64,000 nt of DNA from Candidatus Woesearchaeota archaeon. GTDB lineage: Archaea > Nanobdellota > Nanobdellia > Woesearchaeales > GW2011-AR9. Each line of letters begins with the position of its first letter. The first letter of the stretch is position 1. A program made the translations under genes and the position numbers. The DNA lies in NCBI GenBank assembly GCA_018676855.1, contig JABHDY010000002.1:40632-104631 (forward strand). Direction: 5' to 3'. Positions 24,643 through 34,357 of this stretch are shown in pieces. Under the pieces are notes generated by a model. It ran no database searches and was not told the origin of the DNA. It worked only from the letters and a program-made list of their open reading frames with translations.

Positions 24643-25452
24643 TGCCATCATCTTATACACTAACTTCGCTAATGAATACGCTTCTGCGTCATAATTGATT
24701 TGTGGTGCAAATTCAACAACGTCACAGCCAATAACTTTTTTCTGTGCAAAGATAGTTTTCAAAATATTAATACTTGTTTTCCATTGAAATCCGTCTGGTT
24801 CTGGCGTTCCCGTATTTCTCATAAATGACGGATCAAACACATCAACGTCAATTGAAATGTAGATTTTTTGTTTAAGTTTTGGTAGGATTTCTTGTAATTT
24901 ATCTAATGTAAAATCATAACTTTTGATTATATGTACATTATTGTTATTATCAATACTTTTTTTTTCATCAATATCCATTGAACGTACACCAACCATTAAC
25001 ACTGAATGTTTCTTAGAAACTTGTTTACTAACACATGCATGGTTAAATGCAGAGTTATTCCATGAATCTCTGAAGTCTGCATGTGCATCCAATATGATGA
25101 CAGAAAAATCGTCATGTAATTGTTCCATGCCTTTTACCATACCTATTGTTACTGCATGATCTCCACCTAAACCAATAATAAATTTGTTTTTATGTTGTTG
25201 TATTGTATCTGAAACTTTAGAAACCATTTCTTCAGGTTCAGTTACGTGTAACGGTTCTAACAATTCAATTCCTTGTTCAAACGGTTCACACTCAAACTGT
25301 TCATCATAATATTCTAGATGTTTTGATGCGTTAATTATTGCAGAAGATCCTAAAGATGCCCCTTTACCATAGGTAACATTATGTTCATATTCTATTGGTA
25401 ATACGACAAACTTTCCTTGTACAAATTCCTGTGGTAAATTCATCCATGTCAT
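24619..25452 (-). CDS. speB: Agmatinase (ureohydrolase family)
   Basis: Hydrolyses agmatine to putrescine and urea using two Mn2+. All metal motifs are present: GLGGDHAVT, ILDAHADFRD, SIDVDVFDPS. The start LPIEYEHNVTYGKGA matches archaeal agmatinases better than arginases. Length (277 aa) is normal. It is the last gene of a five-gene operon after deoxyhypusine synthase, an unknown, a PLP decarboxylase and another unknown, which fits putrescine production for spermidine, the donor for hypusine. A related ureohydrolase specificity cannot be excluded. Confidence 0.88.
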   Translation of the reverse strand: MTWMNLPQEFVQGKFVVLPIEYEHNVTYGKGASLGSSAIINASKHLEYYDEQFECEPFEQGIELLEPLHVTEPEEMVSKVSDTIQQHKNKFIIGLGGDHAVTIGMVKGMEQLHDDFSVIILDAHADFRDSWNNSAFNHACVSKQVSKKHSVLMVGVRSMDIDEKKSIDNNNNVHIIKSYDFTLDKLQEILPKLKQKIYISIDVDVFDPSFMRNTGTPEPDGFQWKTSINILKTIFAQKKVIGCDVVEFAPQINYDAEAYSLAKLVYKMMALHSKSNF

Positions 25453-25459
25453 TGTTATG

Positions 25460-25825
25460 CTATACTTGGCTTTTCAAATTTTCTTTCAACGTATATTTGA
25501 TTAACAAGAAAAGTTCTTTGTAACGATTATCATTATTATCATTAAGATTACAAGAAACTTCATTTTGATATACGTTTCCGTGATCATTAACATAAAGAAT
25601 ATATTCAACTAATGGTGGTGGGACATCAGATATACCATCTGCATCAGCAAGAGATGATATTCTTCTTTTTGTAAAATTTAAGGAAATATTCACGCCATTT
25701 CCTATTATTACATTATCAGATATTCTTGTATGCACTCCTAATTTATCTATGAGTGTACTTTGAGAAGATTGTATTTGAACACTCGTTAAATTTCTTATAA
25801 TATTCAGTAAGCTATCATCAATCAT
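25460..25825 (-). CDS. Hypothetical protein in the polyamine operon
   Basis: Unrecognised 121-aa protein, soluble, with an Asn-rich end (NLNDNNDNRYKE). It overlaps the decarboxylase stop by four bases and precedes agmatinase by seven, so it is translated as part of the operon. No catalytic motif is visible. A subunit or regulator of the polyamine enzymes is possible but unsupported. Confidence 0.65.
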   Translation of the reverse strand: MIDDSLLNIIRNLTSVQIQSSQSTLIDKLGVHTRISDNVIIGNGVNISLNFTKRRISSLADADGISDVPPPLVEYILYVNDHGNVYQNEVSCNLNDNNDNRYKELFLLIKYTLKENLKSQV

Positions 25826-26868
25826 TCTATAACCTCTGTCTCAATCTTATCTAAATCACAAAAGTCAGTTGTGAAGTTGTATGCACCAGCATTTAAGAAT
25901 ACTAGTTCGTCACCAACTTCAGGATTATTCAGATACACTCTATATCGAAACAAGTCCATTGAACATGGTGTGATTCCTTTAATAACGTACGGATATCCCT
26001 CTTCTTTAGATACTTCATTTTCAACAAGCAATTTCACTGGAACAATTAACGCGTCCATATCTGAATTGTACACAGACGCATTGACAATAATAGTGTTATC
26101 ATGTATTGCAACGATTTTAGTAATTAATTTGCCTGCAGGGGCAGCAATGAAGCGTCCTGGTTCAATTATTAATTTAATGTTATGACGTTGTAACCACTCT
26201 CTACACTCGTTAATTTTTGTAAATATACCATCAACAACATGTATGTTTGTATTTGCATATTCACTGGGTAGGCCACCACCAATATTAAGAAGATCAATTG
26301 CTTGCAACGTTTCTTGTGTTAAAACGTTTTCTAATTCATAGACATAATTCCATTCTGCCATGTTTTGCGTTTTTCTATGGAAATGTATTCCTAATTGACC
26401 AATTTTAGTATTATTACGTAATTCTACAACTTTTTTATTAATTACATCAGAAGTCATACCAAAAACATAATACCGTTCTGTTCGTAACGTATTTTCTTTA
26501 AGTTTTAAACGTAATAATACATTAATCTTAACCTCATTATTACTATTATTTTCTAAGAATATTTCTAAAACATTTAAATCAGTTTCATTATCAACAATGA
26601 ACCATTTAATACCCTTATCAATCAATTCGGTAATCTCTTGAGTGTTCCATCCTTGTGCAAGGAAAATAACTCGTGATAAATCTGTAACATGTTTCAACTC
26701 ATTCTTAAAATGCACACTAAACATACAATTAGTTTCTTTTTCTAATATTCTTGTTACTATTTGATTTGTTTTAGAACTGTATGAAACTATGTCTGCTGCG
26801 TGTGCAACTTTATTGTACTGTTCAAGTACTTTATTTTTTGAAAGTATAAACTTTACCTTTGAATTCAT
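25822..26868 (-). CDS. PLP-dependent decarboxylase, fold III (ornithine/arginine/carboxynorspermidine type)
   Basis: A short (348 aa) member of the alanine-racemase-fold decarboxylases. The PLP Lys is probably in VSYSSKTN (usual form YAVKAN). IGIHFHRKTQ, LLNIGGGLPSEY and IIEPGRFIAAPAG form the PLP phosphate site, and ITPCSMDLFRY carries the active-site Cys/Asp found as PxCDxxD in ornithine decarboxylase. Between deoxyhypusine synthase and agmatinase, the simplest role is decarboxylation of arginine to agmatine; ornithine or carboxy(nor)spermidine are alternatives. It overlaps the upstream unknown by 38 bases in another frame. Confidence 0.75.
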   Translation of the reverse strand: MNSKVKFILSKNKVLEQYNKVAHAADIVSYSSKTNQIVTRILEKETNCMFSVHFKNELKHVTDLSRVIFLAQGWNTQEITELIDKGIKWFIVDNETDLNVLEIFLENNSNNEVKINVLLRLKLKENTLRTERYYVFGMTSDVINKKVVELRNNTKIGQLGIHFHRKTQNMAEWNYVYELENVLTQETLQAIDLLNIGGGLPSEYANTNIHVVDGIFTKINECREWLQRHNIKLIIEPGRFIAAPAGKLITKIVAIHDNTIIVNASVYNSDMDALIVPVKLLVENEVSKEEGYPYVIKGITPCSMDLFRYRVYLNNPEVGDELVFLNAGAYNFTTDFCDLDKIETEVIE

Positions 26869-27256
26869 TTGTTTCTCCTGTTAAGAATTTTATTATTTCT
26901 GGATCTCTTGCATCAATCTCCGCTTCGTTATTATTACCATATTCTTCTCCAACATCGTGATGCAATATTTTATCCCACTGATCATATCTTACTATACAAT
27001 CATAAAAGTGATTACAAACATCTTCTTCTCTTGCATACTTACAAACTTCTCTTAATTCGTCATCACCATTTCTATTAAGAAATTCTCTTACACCTCTAGG
27101 AAGATTCTCATGTGCATCCCATACTACTAATACTCTTTCCAAAACATCTTTGTCAGTAAAATCTATTTTAGGTAAACCATGTAAGAACATAATATGGGCG
27201 TGACGAATAGCTTCATGTAATTGAACTACCATATCACATAAGTATGGATGGGTCAT
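26831..27256 (-). CDS. Hypothetical protein in the polyamine/hypusine operon
   Basis: 141 aa, soluble, acidic and helical, with several His and Cys (LCDMVV, VCKYAREEDVCNHFYDC). Unrecognised. It starts by ATGA overlap with the deoxyhypusine synthase stop and overlaps the decarboxylase start by 38 bases, so it is tightly embedded in the operon. Confidence 0.65.
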   Translation of the reverse strand: MTHPYLCDMVVQLHEAIRHAHIMFLHGLPKIDFTDKDVLERVLVVWDAHENLPRGVREFLNRNGDDELREVCKYAREEDVCNHFYDCIVRYDQWDKILHHDVGEEYGNNNEAEIDARDPEIIKFLTGETNEFKGKVYTFKK

Positions 27257-28188
27257 TCTAACAATTCCTCCTTTTTCAAAACTTCCAATGCTCTAATCAT
27301 TGCTAATGGAAACATGATAGTAACATCACCAATAACAGTTGCAACATCAGAATCGTCTTTAACCTTACCCCATGACTTCGCTTCGTTCGTTGTCGCACCT
27401 GACATGCTTCCACTAGTTGTATGTGCAGTTGTCATGTACACTGCATACTCCGCTCCACCGTTAAGTAAGGTACATAAAATAGCGTGATGCTTGCTAATAC
27501 TACCACCTAATGCAATGACTGCTTTCTTTTCATCATACGACGTCACAAATAATATATTTCCAAAATCTTTTACAACGTCAATTATAAAATCTGGATTCTT
27601 CTGCTGAAATAAAAATAAATGAAACCCTAACGCACCATCAGTAATGGACGGACAAAATATGGGAACATTATTCCGAGATGCTTGATATAAGATAGAGTTT
27701 TCGTCATTAAGTTGCATACCAATTTCATGTAACAATTCAGATACTGCCCATCTTTTTTGTTTATCGTACAACTTTTGTAATACTGGATTGATCCAATCTT
27801 CAAAATTCATATAACTTTCATTTTTTATGGTAAGATTACCAACCCTATTAATTCCTTGTTCATGCAATTCAACATCGTCAGTGTTAAAAGAACCAATACT
27901 GAACGTTTCTCCCATAGACTTCATAATATCTTCTTCTATACCACCTACGGTTGTAACGATAACATCAGCAATTTTTAATTTAATTAATTGTGCAAAGAAA
28001 CCTCTAAGTCCTGACGTCACCATGTTAGACGTAAATGTTAAGAATATTTTTGCATTATTCTTTTTCATCTTAACAAAAACGTCAGATGCACGAGCTAATT
28101 CAACACTTTGAAATCCAACGTGCTGATACTGTTGAACTAAATCACGTACAGTCATTCCTTCTTTCCATTGAAAATCTTTTACATTCAT
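27253..28188 (-). CDS. dys: Deoxyhypusine synthase
   Basis: Transfers the aminobutyl group of spermidine to a Lys of translation factor aIF5A. The active-site Lys is in ALGGSISKHHAIL (usual GGGVPKHHI), and SGSMSGATTNEAKSWGKV is the NAD/spermidine-binding block, with a few substitutions from the usual DGSWSGARPDEAVSWGKI. TFTSNMVTSGLRGF is also conserved. I start at ATG 28188 (MNVKDFQWKEGMTV). It leads a five-gene operon with a decarboxylase and agmatinase, which would supply the spermidine precursor putrescine. aIF5A itself is not in the window. Confidence 0.93.
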   Translation of the reverse strand: MNVKDFQWKEGMTVRDLVQQYQHVGFQSVELARASDVFVKMKKNNAKIFLTFTSNMVTSGLRGFFAQLIKLKIADVIVTTVGGIEEDIMKSMGETFSIGSFNTDDVELHEQGINRVGNLTIKNESYMNFEDWINPVLQKLYDKQKRWAVSELLHEIGMQLNDENSILYQASRNNVPIFCPSITDGALGFHLFLFQQKNPDFIIDVVKDFGNILFVTSYDEKKAVIALGGSISKHHAILCTLLNGGAEYAVYMTTAHTTSGSMSGATTNEAKSWGKVKDDSDVATVIGDVTIMFPLAMIRALEVLKKEELLE

Positions 28189-28338
28189 TTTTGTAACCAC
28201 ATAAAACACACATAAAAACAACTCAAAATATAATAACTACTATAAAAAACTATACAATTAACTTCCTTTTTTTCTTACTGAATTCATTATAAACACAAAT
28301 GTTGTATGTATTTAAATAGTTTACCCATAAAAATGAGC

Positions 28339-28797
28339 TTACTTGTCTATTATTAATGCTTCTAATTGAAATGAATATCTATGAATTAATTTATTACATG
28401 ACCTATCAAACAATTTACTCTTTCTATCAGTCTCACCAATATTTTGTACGGCCCATCCTAATGCCATTGATGCTGGAACAAAATAATCATATGAAATGTC
28501 AGAAAATATTGGAGTAAAGAACATTCCACAAAATGCAGCAGCAACTCCGCACGTAAACCATTTTTCTGAGTATGGTTGATTATTAATTGTTGTGTAAATT
28601 TCATCAACATTTTTGAGAAAAGATGTAACCTCAACTAAAAATTCCGGTGTGGAGTATTCGGGTTCAGAATGTTCTGAGAATGTTTGAACTAATCCTCCAA
28701 TTCGTGGTGGTTCATCTTCTCCACGAACTTCATTAACATACATCTCTACGAGCCCTTCTAATTTATGTTCAATTTCATACTGTCTACTACATGCCAT
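28339..28797 (-). CDS. Hypothetical protein, 152 aa, possible weak membrane hairpin
   Basis: Unrecognised. An acidic N-terminal half is followed by a moderately hydrophobic region (about 85-120, AAAFCGMFFTPIFSDI and FVPASMALGWAV) that could be a membrane hairpin or a buried core. TATA-like TTTTTAAAAA at 28817-28826 lies about 25 nt before the ATG. It stands alone. Confidence 0.6.
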   Translation of the reverse strand: MACSRQYEIEHKLEGLVEMYVNEVRGEDEPPRIGGLVQTFSEHSEPEYSTPEFLVEVTSFLKNVDEIYTTINNQPYSEKWFTCGVAAAFCGMFFTPIFSDISYDYFVPASMALGWAVQNIGETDRKSKLFDRSCNKLIHRYSFQLEALIIDK

Positions 28798-28908
28798 ACT
28801 GTAGTATTTTCATTCCATTTTTAAAAAGATTACTACAGAAAAGTACTCTCAACCCTTAAAAACACAAATCTATTTAAGTAACTCTCACATTCTTATTATT
28901 AAAAATAG

Positions 28909-30840
28909 ATGAAATTCAAACAATTTACATTAGATCAGTTCCAGGAAGAAGCAATTAAAGCAATTGAACAGAATTCTTCGGTAGTCGTTTCTGCACCTAC
29001 AGGTTCAGGAAAGACACTTATTGCTGATTATATCATCGATAAGAATATTGATAAGAAGAAAAGAATAATTTATACGGCGCCTATTAAAGCTCTTTCAAAT
29101 CAAAAATATAAAGATTTTTCTGAAGAGTATGGAAAGGAAAATGTTGGGTTAATGACGGGCGACATTGTCATCAATCCAAGTGCAAAAGTGCTTATTATGA
29201 CAACAGAAATATATCGTAATATGGTTGTCAGTAATGATGCAGAAGTAAAGGACGTTGTGTACGTCATTTTTGATGAAATACATTTCATTAATGATATTGA
29301 ACGTGGATATGTGTGGGAAGAGTCTATCATTTACAGTCCATCATCAGTACGATTTCTGTGCCTCTCAGCAACAATTCCTAACGCAGATGAGTTTAGCAGA
29401 TGGATTAAAGCAATAAAAAAACATTCAGTAAAAACTGTTGTTGCTACAAAGAGAAACGTTCCATTAAAACATTCATTTTATGATTATGAACTTGGATTAA
29501 CAACACTTGAAAAAATTAAAGAAGCAAAATCCATTCCATCGTACAGAAAAGTTTTCAGACAAAAGGGTAAACATAAGTTCAAAGATAAAATGCCTGAACC
29601 TGATCATATTGAATTGATAAAAACTCTTGGGAAAGAGAAATTACCATGTCTATTTTTTACATTTTCACGAAAAGATTGTCAAAAGAAAGCTGTTGAACTT
29701 GCTCGTAAGTACTTATTTAAAAAAGATCCTGAAATTCTTACATTTGTTAATGCAAAGTTGCGTGAAGCGCCATCTGAAATTAACAAACTTAAATCTGTAC
29801 AGATGTTAAAAGAGTCAATATCTCAGGGAATTGCGTTTCATCATGCTGGATTACTTCCCGTGATGAAAGAAATTGTTGAAGAATTGTTTGGTCAGGGAAA
29901 AATTAATGTTCTTTACGCAACGGAAACGTTTGCAGTTGGAATTAACATGCCTGCAAAGACTGTGTGCTTTAGCTCATTACGGAAATATGATGGGATAAGT
30001 TTTAGATTACTTAATACAAAAGAATATTTTCAAATTGCGGGTAGGGCAGGAAGGAGAGGCATTGATACTGTTGGCTATGTTGTCAGTATGATTTATAGAC
30101 CAACATTTCATTACCATGAAGTTAAACGTCTTACGGCAAAGGACATTGAGCCAATTCATTCACATTTTAAATTATCAGTAAACACCGTATTAAATCTTAT
30201 TGATCAGAAAACGCCAGAAGAAATTGAAAAGATATTACGGTTAAGTTTCTTTTCGTATCAAAAGTTTGGTGATAAATATGCTACTATTCCAACAAAAGTA
30301 TTATTGGCACGGTATAATAGTATTGTTCGTAAATTAACAAAATATGAGTTCATAAAAGATAAGAAACTAACGCCGAAGGGATATTTCTCTTCAAAGATTT
30401 TTGCAGACGAGATTACGTTTGGCCAAATCTTTGCAACGCCACTTGCTGAAAAGCTTGATGAGTATCAAATTTTGTTAGTACTTGCATCTCTAGTGTATGA
30501 ACCTCGTATGGGCCATAAGTTTAAACAAAAGTTTCGTGATGAGTCATTAAAAAAGTTGAAAAGCATTTTACGAAATAACGAGTTCCTTGCACGAGAAAAA
30601 AAGTTTCTTCAATTAGATATTGTAACAGTTTTTATTCATCCAATATATAACGGTAAAACGTTCTTTGACGTTCTTGACTTTATGAATCTTCTTGAGGGAG
30701 ATTTAATACGGTTATATTCACAGATACTAGACAGAATCGGCCAGGTGTTAAAAGCGACGACTGATTATAAACTTAAGAATAAAATGATTAATTGTCAATC
30801 AATCGTTACACGAGCGTTAGAAGGTATTTATTTAGTTTGA
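28909..30840 (+). CDS. Ski2/Mtr4-like RNA helicase
   Basis: Superfamily 2 helicase of 643 aa. Walker A APTGSGKT at ~30, TAPIKALSNQK, TTEIYRNM, the box FDEIHFINDIERG (DExH with Ile and the Mtr4/Ski2-type DRG continuation), SATIPN, FFTFSRKDC, and the motif VI QIAGRAGRRGID. A helical bundle follows from about residue 420. The DEIH...RGYVWEE string is closer to Mtr4/Ski2 (exosome cofactors) than to Hel308, so a role in RNA decay with the archaeal exosome is the best inference. Its 3' end overlaps proline dehydrogenase convergently by 13 bases. Confidence 0.9.
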   Translation: MKFKQFTLDQFQEEAIKAIEQNSSVVVSAPTGSGKTLIADYIIDKNIDKKKRIIYTAPIKALSNQKYKDFSEEYGKENVGLMTGDIVINPSAKVLIMTTEIYRNMVVSNDAEVKDVVYVIFDEIHFINDIERGYVWEESIIYSPSSVRFLCLSATIPNADEFSRWIKAIKKHSVKTVVATKRNVPLKHSFYDYELGLTTLEKIKEAKSIPSYRKVFRQKGKHKFKDKMPEPDHIELIKTLGKEKLPCLFFTFSRKDCQKKAVELARKYLFKKDPEILTFVNAKLREAPSEINKLKSVQMLKESISQGIAFHHAGLLPVMKEIVEELFGQGKINVLYATETFAVGINMPAKTVCFSSLRKYDGISFRLLNTKEYFQIAGRAGRRGIDTVGYVVSMIYRPTFHYHEVKRLTAKDIEPIHSHFKLSVNTVLNLIDQKTPEEIEKILRLSFFSYQKFGDKYATIPTKVLLARYNSIVRKLTKYEFIKDKKLTPKGYFSSKIFADEITFGQIFATPLAEKLDEYQILLVLASLVYEPRMGHKFKQKFRDESLKKLKSILRNNEFLAREKKFLQLDIVTVFIHPIYNGKTFFDVLDFMNLLEGDLIRLYSQILDRIGQVLKATTDYKLKNKMINCQSIVTRALEGIYLV

Positions 30841-31832
30841 TGTAACGTTCTTTGGTATTCCCGTACATGTTTTTTTACAAACATTCCTTCTAAGAACGGT
30901 AATATCATTCGCGGATTTTCCATTAAACGACGTTTTGTGTACACATCACCATCTTCAACACGTACTTTTCCAGGCATATAAAATCGTGCAGTATATCCTG
31001 CTCCCGTAACCATGGGTGCAAGAACTTGTTCAGCTATTGGCACGCCATTCAAAAACTGAAATTCTACTCTTTGTGGATCATACTTTTTTTCAAGAACATG
31101 TTTAACGACATTAATATCTTGTGTTGCGACTTTTGTATACACACCATAATCTTGGAGAAGAGCAACATAGTCAACTAACCGTTGTTTCATCATTTTTCGA
31201 CTTTTAAGCGCAATCTTTCGTGGTTCGTTGTAAACACCAATACATAATCGAACACTTAATTCTTCTCTAATATCTGCAAAATCACTCTCATTACCAAAAA
31301 GAGTAACAATGTCTTGCATTGTTCTATGTAACCGCGTTTGTAATACAATCCCTGGACGTTTATTTGCTCCCCATAACGTTTTAGCTGTATCAAGTGTTAA
31401 ATCTGTCCATGTATGGTCTTCCATGTCAAGTGTGAGCGGTATATGATCTGTTAAAGAGTGATCCATTAATTGAATGGCTTTCCATGTTAACCTCGTTTGT
31501 GCTTCTTCAGGGTTGTCTTTACGACACACAATAGCTGAAGGTTTTACAGAAATTGTTAATGGTTCATTCTGTAAACCTGGACTATCTGCAGAAGGAAAAA
31601 CGTGACTCATTTCAAATGCATTAATATAATCATGAAAATTTCGATCAGCTTCTTCTGAAGTTCTAGCAGATTCTACAAGAATATCGTACGTAGAAAAGAA
31701 TCCATTAGAATGAAACTTAAGCATTTCCTTAAATGCCAGTTGAGGAGAATTTCCTGCTATATATCTATCTGCAATACGTGCTACCAAGTTTCGAGGCATA
31801 GGACCAACAAGTAATCTTCCAGCAAGGCTCAT
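30828..31832 (-). CDS. Proline dehydrogenase (FAD-dependent)
   Basis: Oxidises proline to pyrroline-5-carboxylate in a TIM barrel. The typical strands are visible: ISVKPSAIV, LTLDMEDHTW, GIVLQTRLHRT, VRLCIGVYNEP, TKVATQDINV, VEFQFLNGV and a final ARFYMPGK. Length (334 aa) suits the mono-functional enzyme. No P5C dehydrogenase is nearby. This catabolic enzyme is unexpected in a streamlined archaeon and resembles bacterial PRODH. It convergently overlaps the helicase gene. Confidence 0.85.
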   Translation of the reverse strand: MSLAGRLLVGPMPRNLVARIADRYIAGNSPQLAFKEMLKFHSNGFFSTYDILVESARTSEEADRNFHDYINAFEMSHVFPSADSPGLQNEPLTISVKPSAIVCRKDNPEEAQTRLTWKAIQLMDHSLTDHIPLTLDMEDHTWTDLTLDTAKTLWGANKRPGIVLQTRLHRTMQDIVTLFGNESDFADIREELSVRLCIGVYNEPRKIALKSRKMMKQRLVDYVALLQDYGVYTKVATQDINVVKHVLEKKYDPQRVEFQFLNGVPIAEQVLAPMVTGAGYTARFYMPGKVRVEDGDVYTKRRLMENPRMILPFLEGMFVKKHVREYQRTLHQTK

Positions 31833-31890
31833 TTCATGTAGATAAGAAGTTCTCCTTATTAATAATTATTATCTTGTGAGATGTATATTA

Positions 31891-33603
31891 TTAAACTACT
31901 CTTTCTTTTATTTCGTCAACTAACTTCTGTATAAACTCAGTAATATCAACATCAAAACTAGTTTTTCCTGACCTATCTCTTACAGCGAGCATCTTTTTCT
32001 CAACTTCTTTATCTCCAATAGTAATTATATAATTAACTTTTTCATTTAAAGCATCTTTAACTTTCTTTCCCATGGACTCAGATTGATCATCCAACTCAAC
32101 TCGTAAATTAGCTTTTTGTAGTTTCTCAATAACTTCTTTAGCAAAAGGAATGTTTTGATCAGTTATTGTCAAAACTTTTACTTGCACTGGACTTAACCAG
32201 AGAGGAAACTTTCCATTTAGGTGTTCAGTTATAATTCCAATAAATCTTTCAATTGCACCATAGACAACACGATGTAACATGATTGGTCTTTTTGAGTTAC
32301 CATCTTTAGTTGTATATTCTAAATCAAAACGTTCAGGTAGGGCCATGTCAAGTTGAATTGTTGAACATTGCCAAGTTCTATCAAGAGAATCTTGTAAATG
32401 GAAATCAATTTTTGGACCATAAAAAGCTCCATCTCCTTCATTAATTGTATATTCAACTTTCTTTTCTTTCAATACGTTCTCTAACGCTTTCTCAGCTAAT
32501 TCCCACGAATCATCAGTTCCAATTCTTTTTTCAGGACGTGTAGATAGTTCAATATGATGAAATTCTAATTTAAACACGGAAAACATGTCTTTAATAATAT
32601 CAATAATCTTACTCACTTCAGATTCAATTTGTTTTTCGGTACAGTAAATGTGCGCATCATCTTGAGTAAATTGAATAAGTCTAAACAAACCGGCAAGAAC
32701 TCCAGACAATTCTTGTCTATGTACTACTCCCAGTTCTCCAACTCGTAACGGTAAGTCTCTATAAGACTTTGTTGATGCTTTATATACTAACATTCCACCA
32801 GGACAGTTCATTGGCTTGACAGCAAACTCTCTCTTTTCATAATTAGTAATAAACATATTTTCTTTATATTTTGCCCAATGGCCAGATAGTAACCATAACT
32901 TTTTGTCCATTATTTGTGGAGTAGAAATTTCTTGATACCCATTTTTGTTGTGAACTTCACGCCAATAATCTATCAATAAGTTCTTGATAATCATGCCTTT
33001 ATTGTGCCAGAAAACCATACCTGGGGCAGTTTCATTAAAACTCCATAAATCTAAATCCTTTCCAATAATTCGATGATCATTATCTTTTAGTTTAGAAGAA
33101 TCTAACCTAGACCGAGATATTTGTTTTAGTAAAGATTTGATTTCAGTATCATTTAATTCTTTTTCTACAACTTTTCCATTATCACCATCAACAGTAAACT
33201 CTCTACTTAACTCTGATAATGGATGACCTTTACATGCAACAGTAAAAGACTTGTACCAACCGAATGGTGCTCGTGTGACTTCATACTTATCACTTAGAAT
33301 AGTTTCTGCACGTTTCATAACGTCTTCTGCTACTTTTGGAGAACTTAATGCTGAACTTAAGTGTGCGTATGGATATAATACAATAGTTTTTGTGTTAACT
33401 TGCTGTGCAATGTTTTTAATTTCTTGAACATACTTCTCAACAATGGCATCAACATTCTTCTCATCACGCTTTTCCACTGCCGTAAAGACAACAAGGCACT
33501 CTTCTGCTCTCTTCTTTACTTTATCTACATCTGCCACATCTTTAATAGCTTTCTTCTTAGCTTTAAATTCAATAAAGTCCGCATGAATTGTTAATATTTT
33601 CAT
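31891..33603 (-). CDS. thrS: Threonyl-tRNA synthetase, archaeal type with editing domain
   Basis: Charges tRNA-Thr. Residues 1-140 are the archaeal editing domain related to D-aminoacyl-tRNA deacylase (start MKILTIHADFIEFKAKKKA), which removes mischarged Ser. The catalytic core follows: MNCPGGMLVY, GELGVVHRQELSG, FTQDDAHIYC and PIMLHRVVYGAIERF, giving zinc ligands Cys, His and His. The C-terminal anticodon domain begins near residue 470 (PVQVKVLTITDQN). 570 aa is normal. The reading frame is open further upstream, but ATG 33603 has TTTTTATAG at 33625-33636 and gives the family's usual start. Confidence 0.96.
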   Translation of the reverse strand: MKILTIHADFIEFKAKKKAIKDVADVDKVKKRAEECLVVFTAVEKRDEKNVDAIVEKYVQEIKNIAQQVNTKTIVLYPYAHLSSALSSPKVAEDVMKRAETILSDKYEVTRAPFGWYKSFTVACKGHPLSELSREFTVDGDNGKVVEKELNDTEIKSLLKQISRSRLDSSKLKDNDHRIIGKDLDLWSFNETAPGMVFWHNKGMIIKNLLIDYWREVHNKNGYQEISTPQIMDKKLWLLSGHWAKYKENMFITNYEKREFAVKPMNCPGGMLVYKASTKSYRDLPLRVGELGVVHRQELSGVLAGLFRLIQFTQDDAHIYCTEKQIESEVSKIIDIIKDMFSVFKLEFHHIELSTRPEKRIGTDDSWELAEKALENVLKEKKVEYTINEGDGAFYGPKIDFHLQDSLDRTWQCSTIQLDMALPERFDLEYTTKDGNSKRPIMLHRVVYGAIERFIGIITEHLNGKFPLWLSPVQVKVLTITDQNIPFAKEVIEKLQKANLRVELDDQSESMGKKVKDALNEKVNYIITIGDKEVEKKMLAVRDRSGKTSFDVDITEFIQKLVDEIKERVV

Positions 33604-33712
33604 TATTACTACAAGCTTTTTTCTTGTATTTTTATAGGTTTTGTTCTTTACGACACAATTTTTAGCTATTATGACAAAAAACTTCTTAAACAAACATAAT
33701 ATTCTACAATAA

Positions 33713-34357
33713 ATGGGAAAGGAATCAATAGTTGTATTTGGTGCACATTCGGATGATTTTGTAATAGGTTCAGGTGCAACCATTGCAAAATATTCTAAAG
33801 AAGGAACGCCCGTAACATCAATTGTGTTTTCATACGGTGAGAAGTCACATCCCTGGCTAAAAGAAGCTGTCATTAAGAAAATGCGTGCCCATGAAGCCAT
33901 TGAAGCGAGTACGATACTGGGATGTAAAACGTACATACATAATTTACGAGAAATGAATTTTATTGAAGATTATAAAACTAATAATATTGAAGAAAAAATT
34001 ATCAAACTCCTTACAAAAGTAAAACCAACAAAAATATTTACTCATAGCCCTGAAGATCCTCATCCGGACCATAAAGCGGTATATACTATTACAATGGCCC
34101 TTATACAAAAATTATCATGGAAACCTGAAGTGTATATCTATTCAATATGGAACCCCGTCTCGTTTAAAACTGACTATCCAGTATTGTATGTTAACGTATC
34201 TAAAACATTTTCTTTAAAACTCAGGGCATTAAAAACATTTCGAAGTCAACGATTTCATGCAATATATCCTCTACTAATTTTAGTGTTCAAACGTGCATTT
34301 GTATCTGGTATTAAAATCAGGAAAAAATTTGCAGAGAGGTTTTATAGAATACAATGA
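33713..34357 (+). CDS. PIG-L/LmbE-family deacetylase
   Basis: Zinc enzyme that removes N-acetyl groups from sugars. FGAHSDDFVIGSG near the start and HSPEDPHPDHKAVY in the middle give the AHxDD and HxDH zinc ligands. The C-terminal part is basic with a hydrophobic patch and may touch the membrane. It is coupled by ATGA overlap to a glycosyltransferase, so the pair probably makes a de-N-acetylated amino sugar on a lipid or small thiol. Confidence 0.87.
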   Translation: MGKESIVVFGAHSDDFVIGSGATIAKYSKEGTPVTSIVFSYGEKSHPWLKEAVIKKMRAHEAIEASTILGCKTYIHNLREMNFIEDYKTNNIEEKIIKLLTKVKPTKIFTHSPEDPHPDHKAVYTITMALIQKLSWKPEVYIYSIWNPVSFKTDYPVLYVNVSKTFSLKLRALKTFRSQRFHAIYPLLILVFKRAFVSGIKIRKKFAERFYRIQ

